A stretch of 64,000 bases of DNA from contig OY365807.1 of the NCBI GenBank assembly GCA_959347315.1, positions 34,093,312 through 34,157,311 on the forward strand, in the 5' to 3' direction. How positions within the stretch are numbered: the stretch's first letter is position 1; every line of letters begins with the position of its first letter. Origin of the DNA: Bimastos eiseni. Lineage: Eukaryota > Annelida > Clitellata > Crassiclitellata > Lumbricidae. This document shows, in pieces, positions 30,101-42,100 of the stretch. Below the pieces are notes generated by a model. The model had not been told where the DNA came from and searched no databases. It saw only the letters and a list, made by a program, of their open reading frames with translations. The position numbers and the translations under genes are program-made.

Positions 30101-33100
30101 TCCAACAATTGCGATTGTGGATAGAAGCCTTGGCCGATCCTTATTACTCCATTTTTCCAACTGACCCAAAACGGTCGTTCGACCCAACAGCTGAGCAAGT
30201 CCGGATAGGCGATCCTTCGCACCTCGACGCCTGCTTTTGCGTCGAAAATCCAAAGAATCGAGTTACCTTCCCTCCCAATGCCAATCTCATACATCATCCA
30301 CCAATGAAAATCGCCGTAGAGCGCGAGAGTCGCACTAGAACAGGCCTGCACTCGGAATTCAAGGTACGTTCTCTCGGCTACAAGTAGCTTCACCCCAACG
30401 TAGTCGGTAGATGATGAAGTATGTGCAATGTACGTGCTTGCTAAAACGACACAGACGTATTAAAGGACAGATGTTGTAAAAACATAACGGCCAAAATAAG
30501 AATAAAGGTGGAATTATGGCACAGAAAATTGAGGCTCAATGACAGGCAAGGAAGTCGATATTATAAAGAAATTGATAGACTCGATTCAGACTAACGCTAA
30601 TGGCATGCAGATGAACGTGGCCGTATCTATAATGCCGCAACAAATTGTTCTGTATCAAGCCTTAATCAAGACAGCGGGATGATTTCAACAAGTCGTCAAA
30701 TCTTACACAACTATTCTACTCCACGAGGTCCTAGGTCTTTACCAATACCCTGGTGGATCATTCTCTTTTTGTCCTGACCGAAAAGTTTGAATTTTAAACA
30801 TAAATATGTGCTACGAGACACTTAAACAAATATACCAAAAAGTTTAAACAGCTTTGACACAAAGCTTTAACAAAGTACAGACAAACCGACAACCAGACCT
30901 ATGGCCTAAATGTAAGCAAATGAAAAAACAAATATTAAGACGAAAACAATGCACGTCAGAAGATAGCGATTGTCATTTTCGGCACTCAAATAAGCAGTCC
31001 GACAAACCTTGAATGTAGCTGAACTGCCAAGAAGCCACGGCTCCAAAGCCACTGGAGATTCCAAGTCCATGAACTGCATATGGATTAGGATCCTGCCAAT
31101 GCATTAACTGATCCGTTCCGATTACTCCTCCTCGTCCGACGCGAATCAGACCAGAATCCCATCCGATCCAAAACGTGTGAAATTCTGTGCAGTTGACAAT
31201 GCCAGGAGTGTCGTGTGATGCCCATGGGGTTCCTTGTGTCGCGTTTCGAATGAGGGACTGTGTGTTGCCGTATGCTCCAAGAACGATCTCATACGTGTGA
31301 AGATAGGTGATGCCAAGCTGACTCGACAGAGCGATGTGGGCGTCATTGCACGCCTTCACCTTGAATACCATCGCCTTTCGATCGTCGACTGTTATCCAGG
31401 TGTAGTTGTAGCCGTACACGTTCGGAGTTTCAGTTTCAACAAATTTTCCTGCAAGTTTTTGTATCAAAATTCGCCTTCTTTAATTAAAGCAAACTAGCAA
31501 ATATGATAAGGGAGACTATTCGGCCACAAATACTTAGTTTAGTGAATGAAACTAACAAGTATAATCAGAAACGATAGAACAATTTGAACCAATAACTCAA
31601 AATACGTACAGTTGAAAACGTGCATCACTAAGTACTTTGAAACGTTTATCAAAAGAGTTTCTAGATCTATGGGTGCCTAATTAACAAATGAATTGACATA
31701 GAGCGTTTAAGACGAATATGATAACATCTTGTTGCACTTCATGTAATAATATTATTCAACAACCGAGTTTGAATTCACCTGACTGTTGGCTCAATGTCCA
31801 GATGCCGCGAACTCCTTTAGTGCTGATTGAAAGAGCTTCGACAGTCAGAAACTTAATGAATAACTCCAGGATGACAACTTCGTTTACGCTGCCTTGTCCA
31901 AACCTCACGAAATCGTAGACAAACTGAATCCAGAACTCCCTCTTTGAATCGCAGTTCAGAATCCCGATGGTGCTCTTATTGACATGGCCGTGTACTCCAT
32001 CGAGTGACTTAATAAACGACCTAGTATTTTCTTCAGCACCGATGATGACCTCTGCCACATTGTGAGTGCCATTTGACAGGGAGATGATCGCATCTTTACA
32101 CGCAACTACATCAAATGCAAAACTCTGCTTGTGAGTCGCAAGACGGAAGTACCTACTTCCCGCAAAGTCATCCGCTGGTGTCTGAACAACGTACGACTGA
32201 CCTGAAGAAGACAAGACGTTAGTTTCCAGTAGTTTCTGCAATACGAATAAGGCCTTACAACAGCAAGCCTGTCCACTGTGGAAAAACTACCAGGTAGCGT
32301 TTATAGAAGGGACAAAGTATACTCCACGATATCAAATATGTACGAAGAATGGATTCAAATAGAGATTTGCTGAGCAGAATATGTCAACAAAATAATCGCA
32401 AGCATTAATACGCATCGTCGAAAACATCCTAACGACATTTATATGCAAACCTGCAGCCCTGCGTCTTTTGCTGCAATGCAAACATTTTATATCGCTTAAG
32501 ACAAGGCTGACATATCCATAGTCACTCAAATTATGATACCTTCGATAACAATTGGCAATTTTACTTGTAAACTTGTTGAACGCTCAATAAAGCAAAATCA
32601 TCGAAGAGCTAGAACTCTCGGTGGTCTATATCCAAAAGTGCTTGTTTTATACAAGAACACTTGGTGAAAGCAGATTAATTACGGACACTAAACGAGGATA
32701 TCTGCACAACTAAATATAAAAGTAATGATCAACAAAAGAAAAGAAATGTGAAATTGCGTTATCCAAACCTGTATCAATTCCAAATTCCCACACTGCCACC
32801 GTAGGAGAGTCGGCGTCGAAAGCTAAGGAACGAACTTTATATGGTGACGAATCCGGAAGCTGTAGAAATCCACTTTCTCCTGGCACCCGTCCAGAACCAA
32901 CTTGGATGAAGCCACCACCCCAACTGACCCAGAAGTAACGCGTCTCTGTGCAGTGCAGGATGTTTGGAGTTGAAGCTTCCACGACGTTTCCACCGTCGAG
33001 TCCGTCTTTGCCGATCTTCGAAACCTGGTTTCCGCTTGTGCCAATCACGATCTCGTAAGAACTCACATCTACAACCTTCGTGTAGGAACCGAGAATGATT

Positions 33101-36100
33101 CGGGCATCGTAACAACCTCTGACTCGAAAAACAAAGTTCTGCTTGTCCCTCACCATCACCCAGTTTGATTTAAAACTGTCGCCTGATACAGATGAAGTCT
33201 TCACTGCTGTAGCTAGAACTAAACAGAAACAGATCGATACATATAAATGGAAATCACTGCTTAAGCCACACTACTTTACTGTTAATAATTAATCAAATGC
33301 CATGAATAGGCCTACTGATAGTTTCACTTCACCATCAACGAACTAAGAGAATAAATTTTGGAATAACATTGTCCCTGTTCTGCATGTTTCATAACAAATC
33401 TTTAAAAATCTCGGTTCGCAAGTTTCTAAGACCAATCTATACGATACTGCTGGAGTGGGATTGCTAGATCCCATAGAGTCGAGTTCATTAAAATCACCCA
33501 AAATTTAGCTCAAACCAAGCTCATTATGTGCAGACTGTTATTTTACCAGCATTGCAATGCATTCGCAAGACCAAGCCAGAACTAGGGACCAAAAAGCATG
33601 GTTAGTTGAAAGAATGATTCGGAGCAGTACATAAGTTTCCTCTTATGCATCAATAAGCCCTACTAGAAGAGCGCCAAAGATTTACTGAGCTCATCTGCCA
33701 CACAATTATGAATAATGATTTCATTAACCATTAATTTTACCTGACTTCATAGAGAACTCCCATTCCTGTTGATGCAGCAGATCACCAGTTCCGAGATGTA
33801 ACGTCTTTAGACCCCGGTTATAAACTGGATCATCGACTGTAGCAAGAATGTTCGTGTATGGATTATTTCGCCCGAGCTCGATCCTTTGGTCCCTCCAACT
33901 TAACCAAAACCGACGAAACACATCACAGCTAATCAGGTTATCAACCTGAAATATTTTAGAGACTGTCACATTAGAAGCGCTAAAATACATAATCTCGATA
34001 GTGTCAAATCCTGAAGTGGAAAGATCCGGTCTTGCCTGTCTATTCCGCCTGTCCATTCCGCCAATAATGATCCGATAGGCAGGTGTAGTTGTCAGACTCT
34101 CGTGAGAAGAACGCAGTTCAATCATTCCAAACGAACAAGCTTTCAGCCGAAACATGAACAGGGTCTTTCCCGCGATATCGATCCAGTTAGATTCAGCAGG
34201 ATTGTCGCTCTGTGTTCTCAGCAGCATCGCACCATCTAAAACACACAGAAATATATTACAACAAATATATCACATATTACTGGACAAAATAAGACTGGAC
34301 AATATAGTAAAATCTCCATTTCAACCAAAATAAAAGAGCTTCAGTTATAAATGCCGCCTTTTCAACATCGTTGCTTCAATCGAAATATTTGTACCGTGAT
34401 GACTGCATGGAAACAATCTTCAGGGCATCTCGCTCCTTTGGAGTGTCTAATTAAGATTAATCAATCAATATTCATCGTGAAGTTTCATACTCTCATGCAG
34501 CAAAAATCATAATTAATAAAAACTCATCATTTGTAAGTAGCTACAACTTCGCAAATAGGGTAGCTTTGCGTCTTGTGTTTGACATAGGCTCACCTTCGGT
34601 ATGGCTAAACTCCCATTCATCCTCTACGTCCAATCCGCTGAACCCGATTGCCGACACAGTGTGAGGATTGTCGTATTTCCAATTCAGAAATCGTCTCTGT
34701 CCAAGTTCCAGTCCTTGACCAACCTCGATGAGCCCTCCTTCGTAGCTCACCCAGAAGTACCGAGTCTCGGTGCAGCTGAGTATGCCTGGCGTAGGCGCGA
34801 AGGTCGAAGGCGGTTGATAGTACCCTGGACGAATGTCGGATTGGGTATTGTTGTATCCGCCGATTACAATTTCGTAGGTGAAGGCTGTGGTGTCCATCTC
34901 TGCACAAAGGGCAAGGAATGCGTCATTGCACGCTTTCACTCCGAACTTCAAATAAGACTTATGCGACTGAAGAAGCCAGAGAGTGTTGTAAGTAAACCCG
35001 GCAGGAGTTGTTGCAATGGCCATTCGACCTGTAACACATACAACATGTCCTCATAGCATAGCATAGCGCACAGATTAGTAGATCGTCAGTTCATGAAATT
35101 ATCGTCTACAAAACATTGTAACAATAAATTTATTAATTTGGTGCTATGAATTACATATGGAGCTAGTTCTGACAGTGTAAGATAAACGTAAAGTTATCAA
35201 TGCCCTGTGTAAAATAGCCGAATTCTTCAAGAATTTTCATGCTCTAAAATACCGAGTCACTTAGTTAAGTGTAGATCGTGAATTGCATAATAAATTTTAT
35301 TCATGACAAATATTGATATCGTAAACTTATGATAATTCACACTGAAGAATAATAGCAAGTAGCTTACTTCATTTGATAGACCTGCATATAACTATACAAA
35401 ATAGTGTGGTTGCCACGTATATCAATTTTAATCATGTTCCTAGGACTACATTATAATAATAATGAGATAACTATGTAGACATTGACTGTATCATATAATT
35501 GTCCACAAGCAATAACTGTAACTCTAGATAATCTAAGGTGTATAATGAAGACTCTGCAGATAAGATAATAATCCCAACCAATTGAAAAGGATGCGTACTT
35601 TCGTCCTGGTAGAATTGGTAGGTTCCGTTGCCCGCTCCTCCGTAACCACTGGCCAGTGATACAGCAACCACGAGGTAAGGCGACGGATCCACGTAAGACA
35701 TGAAGGACTCCTCGCCCGTCACGTTACCCTTTCCAACAGTGACGTTTCCATTTTGCCAGCCGATCCAGAAGGGCCTCGTTTCGTCACAGCTGACGACGCC
35801 AGGAGTTGATACGGTGACCACAGTATCGCCGTTCAGTCCACGACGTATGACTGACTGAGAATTTCCCCATCCGCCGACGATGATCTCGTAGACATTGCTG
35901 TCCGTCACCTGAGGATCGCGAGACAGAGCGACCTTCAGATCGGTACATCCTTGGAACTGGAACCGAATGAAGGTGGACTCCGTGGTCAGCCACATCTTGG
36001 AATGATGGTTATCTCCTGGCGTCTTCAAGACGTACATGCCATCTGTTCATAGAAATTACATGTACTAAATGCATGTACACGAAGCAATGCAATTAATTAT

Positions 36101-39100
36101 CACTTCTACACTGTAAATGGCCTTTTGATTCTTTTCAAAGTTACCAAGAAGAAACCTAGTAATACTATGTTTGCTATTACAGTGATGCCATGGAAGCTAA
36201 AAATAAATGAGACCAGATAATAGGATATATAATTATCAATGTTATGATTACTAAACTGCCATTAAAAACGCGACTAAGCCATATGAAACCTTCTCAAAAG
36301 ACGAAGAAAATCGTCGTCGACACCATTCAACACTTCCCAGCAGCCAAACGCTTTCAAAGCCAACCATGAACTTATTTTATTAATCATGTTTTAAATTAAT
36401 GTTCAGCCACTGCTGAGAACGTATCCCAACGCGATAACAACAGGCCCCTTAATATCAAATGCTTCTAAAAGCGCTGAGAGCTGTCGGGAGCTACCGCAAA
36501 GGGTGACGTGATCTGCTGTTTCGGCAACCTCGTTAGTCGCTAGTCGCCGTGCCAGCAATTTAAACTTCTCCCGCCTTGCAAAAATTCATGCGGCTGCCCA
36601 TGTTTGCAGGTCACCAGTTGAAAATTTATAATTTAAAAGTCTTTATTATCTATAAATAATAAAGTAGAACAATTAACAGTCGCCTCGACATTCGTCCACA
36701 ACTATGTACAAATGGCTATGTAACGGTAAAATTCAGTGGCAAATGTTGGAGTGCCACATAAAGTCATGCGCGAACAAACGTGAACAGCTTGTTCGTAACC
36801 TTAACAATTCTTAGCTTCTGACATGAAATCCTGAATGTTGATCCGGATTGCAAAATGCTATTAATTTGATTGATCCTATTTAGTCACTGTAGCCTACCTT
36901 CAGACAGGTTATCTCCCGGTAGTGCAGGAGTGGGACCTGAAATAGAGACAAGGATGTACAACCAGATACAAACACTCAAGCAATTAGTAGTAATCAGTTT
37001 TAAAAGATTTCCTAATTTTATTCATAATTCGGTTCAGGAAACAAATCGCAATTCAAGTAGTGTTCCCTTTCTAAACAAATTCAATTTCAATTCGATTTCC
37101 GGTTATAAATAATTTCATTTTTAATTCCAGCTGTGATATTATTCAGTTCTGACCTGCAAAATAGCCATATCCAATGCACTGCAAGTTTAATTTTTAAAAC
37201 AGAAAGAACTATTTTATCAAAATGTTTGGAAATCTATCGTTTTAGCAATATAAAATAACTGGGCACAGGCCTCTTTAAGCGTCGAAGAGTAAACGAATCT
37301 CAACTAAGTTTCATTAGATGATTTCTGAATATACCATCGCTTAGGATAAAGCGACCATCGTTTAATGGCATGTGCTGATAACGACAACATAAATTAGTTC
37401 AGATTAGATCCAGCGATCCATTGGGTACAGGCTGTCATATAATCATGTTGCACAATGAACGTGTGATAAAATAAACAATTCTTGCCTTTAATTTCGACTC
37501 TGCGCCAATCAGCGATTTTCTGTTCAAGAGTCTCGCATTGGTCAGTCAGTTACTAATAATTATCATTTGTATCTTCAAGTAAATCAATTCTTACGCTTGA
37601 CATATAAATATTCACTTCGTTCAAATCAATATCGTATCGGTCATTCGATAAGCCATTAGTCGATTTTGTTTTAGAAAGGAACAGTTCTTACGTAGGCCTA
37701 CGCTGAACCTTACCTTGAAGTGTACACTTTTCAATAAAAATTAGGCCTGGGCAATTTTTCTGTAAGAAAATAATTTCTGATAGATCATTCAATAACATTA
37801 ATTGGTCGATTGGAGTATCACACGTTAATTTCTTACGTCAAGTTCGAATTTCCTTTTTTCTGACAAAGTGGTAGGTTATAGCTTTTAAATCAAATTTCGT
37901 AATTCAATTACTTCTGATCAATGAATTTCGATACTTATTTTCTTCGAAAACCCGATCATACGCTGACCTTTTCCAAGTCGAATTTCTAACAGATCTTCAA
38001 CGGACTTGTTTCCAAGGAACAAAGCATTCAGCTTAAATATGACCTCATCGAGCAACAATCTCAAGATGCCGTTCTGATTAGAATTACAGCCTCAATAACT
38101 ATAGTTGTTGATTTGCAAACTACATAGGCTAAGTAATATGCTCTATTGTTAATTTTCAAATTTATATTATATTCGTTTCACTAAAAACAATCTAACAAAA
38201 AAGTCAAAATGTTGACGTGAGTAATGCCAATTTCAAAAAATATATTAATAGTTGTGAGAATTGGTTAATGAACTACTTAGTGTTTCTAAATAAAGAATCT
38301 CAAAGGAGAGTTGTCACTAGGTGGGAGATTATGGCTGTGTTCTCCACGTTTCAAAATTAAAATTATGGATGGATAGGAGACGGACTGAGATTGTGAATAA
38401 CATGCTTGGGGTTGTGCAGGCCTAATGTGTAGAAGATACGTTTAGTATCATCTAGTTCAGAGACTGTTAGGAAAGATTGTTCGAGGTAACTTAGACGATT
38501 TCGTTCTATTTAGGAGTTTTTCCAGTTATTCTTCTCCTGATGAGGCTAGGATAAAACCCCATCAAGAAGGGGAGGCAATAGTAGTGGCGTTAGTGATGTT
38601 ATGGATGGCAGAGAAAGAAAACAATGGGTTTTAAGTTTTCTGGTAGCATAGTGGGTAGAGAAGCAAGTTGCTGTCAGGTGGTATATGTGGACTGAGCGTG
38701 TTCGGTGTATACGAGAACTGGTAATGCATAATAGGCCTAATTGCGGCCCTAAAACGGTAGATTTTCAAATTTTTTAAAGTTTCAGAAACAGTATAATTTA
38801 AAAAGTTTTTTCCGTTCGATATTTTTATGGCGCAGTGAGCAAACGCCACAAAAATCATGTCCACATTGGACATTCGAGAGCTGTGTAACCTTCGGTTTGT
38901 ATTTTGGCTTTTGACAAGGGGCTTCATGTAGGCCTATATTTTGTATGAACGTGTAGGCCTTAACGTTATGCATTCACTGTACGCGCTAGTCGCCGTGCCA
39001 GCAATTTAAACTTCTCCCGCCTTGCAAAAATTCAAAAAAGTACTTGACATCAAGCGTTGTTCCACGGCCAACAATGGTGATTATAATCCTGTATCAAAAT

Positions 39101-42100
39101 TATTCAACTCACCACCGTCTTACCGGAACTTTCGACTTACACATAGGCTAAATAGATCCCAAACTCGATTGGATTAAACCGCAGCTAACGTTGCTAAATC
39201 AACAATTTTCTCCAATCCAGCACTTTGCTTTGCACAGTAATTATAATAAAGACCTACAGTATTCTCTTCTGAGCATCATTGTCAACGTCGATCACTCGGC
39301 AACTATTTCCATAACATCTGTAGGAACTGGAATATCATCAAATGGTGCGCGTATAGCTGTGCGGAAATGGAAGATGAACTTATGAAAACAATTCTTTGTG
39401 CAAATATAAGTTGAATTAATGACATCTATTACGGTCATTTATCAACTTTAAGAGCAAGATTTTCTGTAAATACGGCTAAAAAATATAGCAACATATCTTA
39501 CTGGAAATATTTGATAAGATAAATTACGACTAAACCCTGGACAGTCTTTTTCAATCAAATAACATCCGCGATAGACTCATTCATTGTCGCGTAAAAATAA
39601 TCTCTCTTTCCAACCATGAAAGGAAATAAACTTTGGGACAGAAACTATCGAAAACAAGACGTTTCATCAAAAGGTTGCATTTTGCAGTGACCGCAAGTTG
39701 AATCAAAAAGCATGAAAACTAAAGACCCCCTCGGCGAAGATTACTCTTCTTGGCGGCTACCGGCCGTTATGGCGGCTTGAATCACACTTTCAGAGACCGC
39801 GAACTGCCAAATCACCCCAAAGAAGCAAATTCAATTCAGAGTTAATTCCATTTTCAATTCCAATTTCTGTTTTCTTTCAGCGTATTTCGGTTATCGTTCT
39901 ATGCGCATTCTCAAAATAATTGCAAATTTTCTACACTTTTATTAGGATGTCGAGTGAAAAGTATTGTAACGAAAGAAACTGATTTACTTGTGCTCTGTGT
40001 AACTGGACCACCGGTTGGTGTTGTTAACTCTGAAACATCGAAGCACAACCAAATTGAAGATGTCTGCACAATGGCAACAAATCTACACGTACGTGTAAAC
40101 AAACCAGGATATCAAGAACGCAAATCAGTTAGGAAACATTAAGCGTTTCTGATGAATTACATGTCGACATGACAAAGAATTCTTTGAAAAAATGCATAAA
40201 AGTCCAAACCAAATTGAAATTGGTGCAACTGGAATGCAAATAACTATTGCTACGAATAAATAAACAAAACCTGTTTCTACGGCATCACAGCGAACATATT
40301 TTAGATAACTAGTTCTTGGCAATATAAAGTCTGAAAAATCTAAATCACTTGACAAAAATAATTTGAGAATTTTATCGACCAAAGATGTAAATTAACAGAA
40401 TACACTAACGGTCGGCGGTCTTGATCGTCCATTCTCCGGTGGCACCGTGTCCCGTGGAGAATCCAACAGCCTCCACCTCATAGAAAAAGTCGTCCTTCCA
40501 TTGCATGAAGACGTATTCGAACAGTACGGGGCCTGTCCCAACCTGGATGGTATTATTCGTCCAGCCGACCCAGAAGTCTCGCTTCTGCGTACAGTCCAGA
40601 ATGCCCTGTGTGGGCACCTCTATTTTGGTCGAAGTGTTGTAGTTGATTTCATCACGAATGGCAGACTTTGAATTGTTCCAGCCTCCGATGATGACCTGGT
40701 AGGAATGCATCTCAGGATAGAGCGGAATGAAGGAGAGGGCCAGATGGGCATCGTGACAGGCAGCCACCTGGAACCTAATATATTCTCGACCGATTACACC
40801 CGTCCACAGATGCTGACGATTCCACTGATCAGGTGTCTTCACCGTCAGTTCAGACTCTGAAAACATCATTACTCAATACTCATGCATTATGAAGTGATAG
40901 AATAATCTTTTGATGAAACAAAACTGGTTTCATAATGGATATGGTAGTCCGACTGTAGCCTAGTAAAACAATTCATTAAGGTCTTATTAGTCGTGGGATA
41001 AAGCGATATGCGTGCACTGGTGATTAAGACTGTACGTCTCACATAATTCGGTCAATAAAAATGGAGCAATAGAATTTTATCTACATGTATTTATTGATGT
41101 AGAAAATCAAGGCACGCTTGTCCTAGTGGAAAGCAGAGAAGGCGCATAAATTCCAATAATTGGTCAGGGTCTTGAAGCGATATACACCAATCTCAAGTCC
41201 TGGACACATGCCAGCACATCACAGGTACTATCGTTTATTTTCAAGTTTATCCAGGTGTAGCAGGCTAAATACGATCTCCCTTTTAAACACGCCAGGGTCA
41301 ATTTATCCTAGGATATATTGACTGGTGGAGTTAAATCTTACTAGCAACAATTGGGTAGTGGAGTCTATTCTTCGTAGGACAAACTCTCTTTGGTGAAGAC
41401 ACTCCCATGAAGTTAGTTCTGCCTAAGACAAATTGACTCGGGTAGTTAGTGGAATGGAAGAGCTAATTCTTCCACTCCCCGTTTCAATTTCTCCTAGGAA
41501 GAATTAACTCCACTGTTCCATTAACTAAACGAATCAGTTTGTCCTAGGTAGAATTAACTCCCAGTCTCAATTTGTCCTAGAAAGAATTAGCTCCCCGAGT
41601 CAATTTTTATTAGAAAGAATTAACTGCCGATTCTATTTGTCAACAGAAGAATTAACCTCTTGATTCAATTTATCTTAGGAAGAATTATATCTCTAATATC
41701 TTACCAACAACCCGAGATTATTTGTTCTAGGAATAATTATCTCCCCTTCACTCCTAGGAAGAATTAACTCCATTGTTCCATTAACTAAACGAATCAGTTT
41801 GTCCAAGGTAGAATTAACTCCCAGTCTCAATTTGTCCTCACCGAGTCAATTTTTATTAGAAAGAATTAACTTCCGATTCTATTTGTCAACGGAAGAATTA
41901 GCCCTTGATTCAATTTATCCTAGGAAGAATTATAACTCTAATATCTCATTAACAACCCGAGATAATGTGTTCTAGGAATAATTATCTCACCTTCACTATT
42001 TATCATGGAGGAATTAACTCCCTGGGAGTGTTTATTCGCGCGGTGGAGCATCTTTATTCTAAGATTAATTAACACCGGAATCAAACTATCCTAGGTACAA

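Larger units (their letters stand above)
31768..33838. repeat. Near-identical tract, R2 copy
   Basis: Matches 49212-51282 at a constant offset of 17,444 bases with one difference seen by eye (33685 C against 51129 G). It spans two whole exons, two whole introns and part of a third exon. Flanking introns and exons are clearly diverged. Confidence 0.9.
22025..36420. repeat. Segmental duplication, copy R2
   Basis: Twelve domain exons, two linker exons and their introns match 36898-54460 in the same order and orientation. Introns are alignable but carry indels. Upstream homology continues past R2-1 to about 36420 (shared atcgtcgtcgac segment near 36310 and 54390). Confidence 0.9.

Noticed and set aside
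31768..33838. Duplicate tract treated purely as an assembly error
   Set aside because: Possible, but the tract is embedded in two blocks that differ clearly on either side and ends inside an exon, which suits gene conversion better. Kept as the test in the finding.
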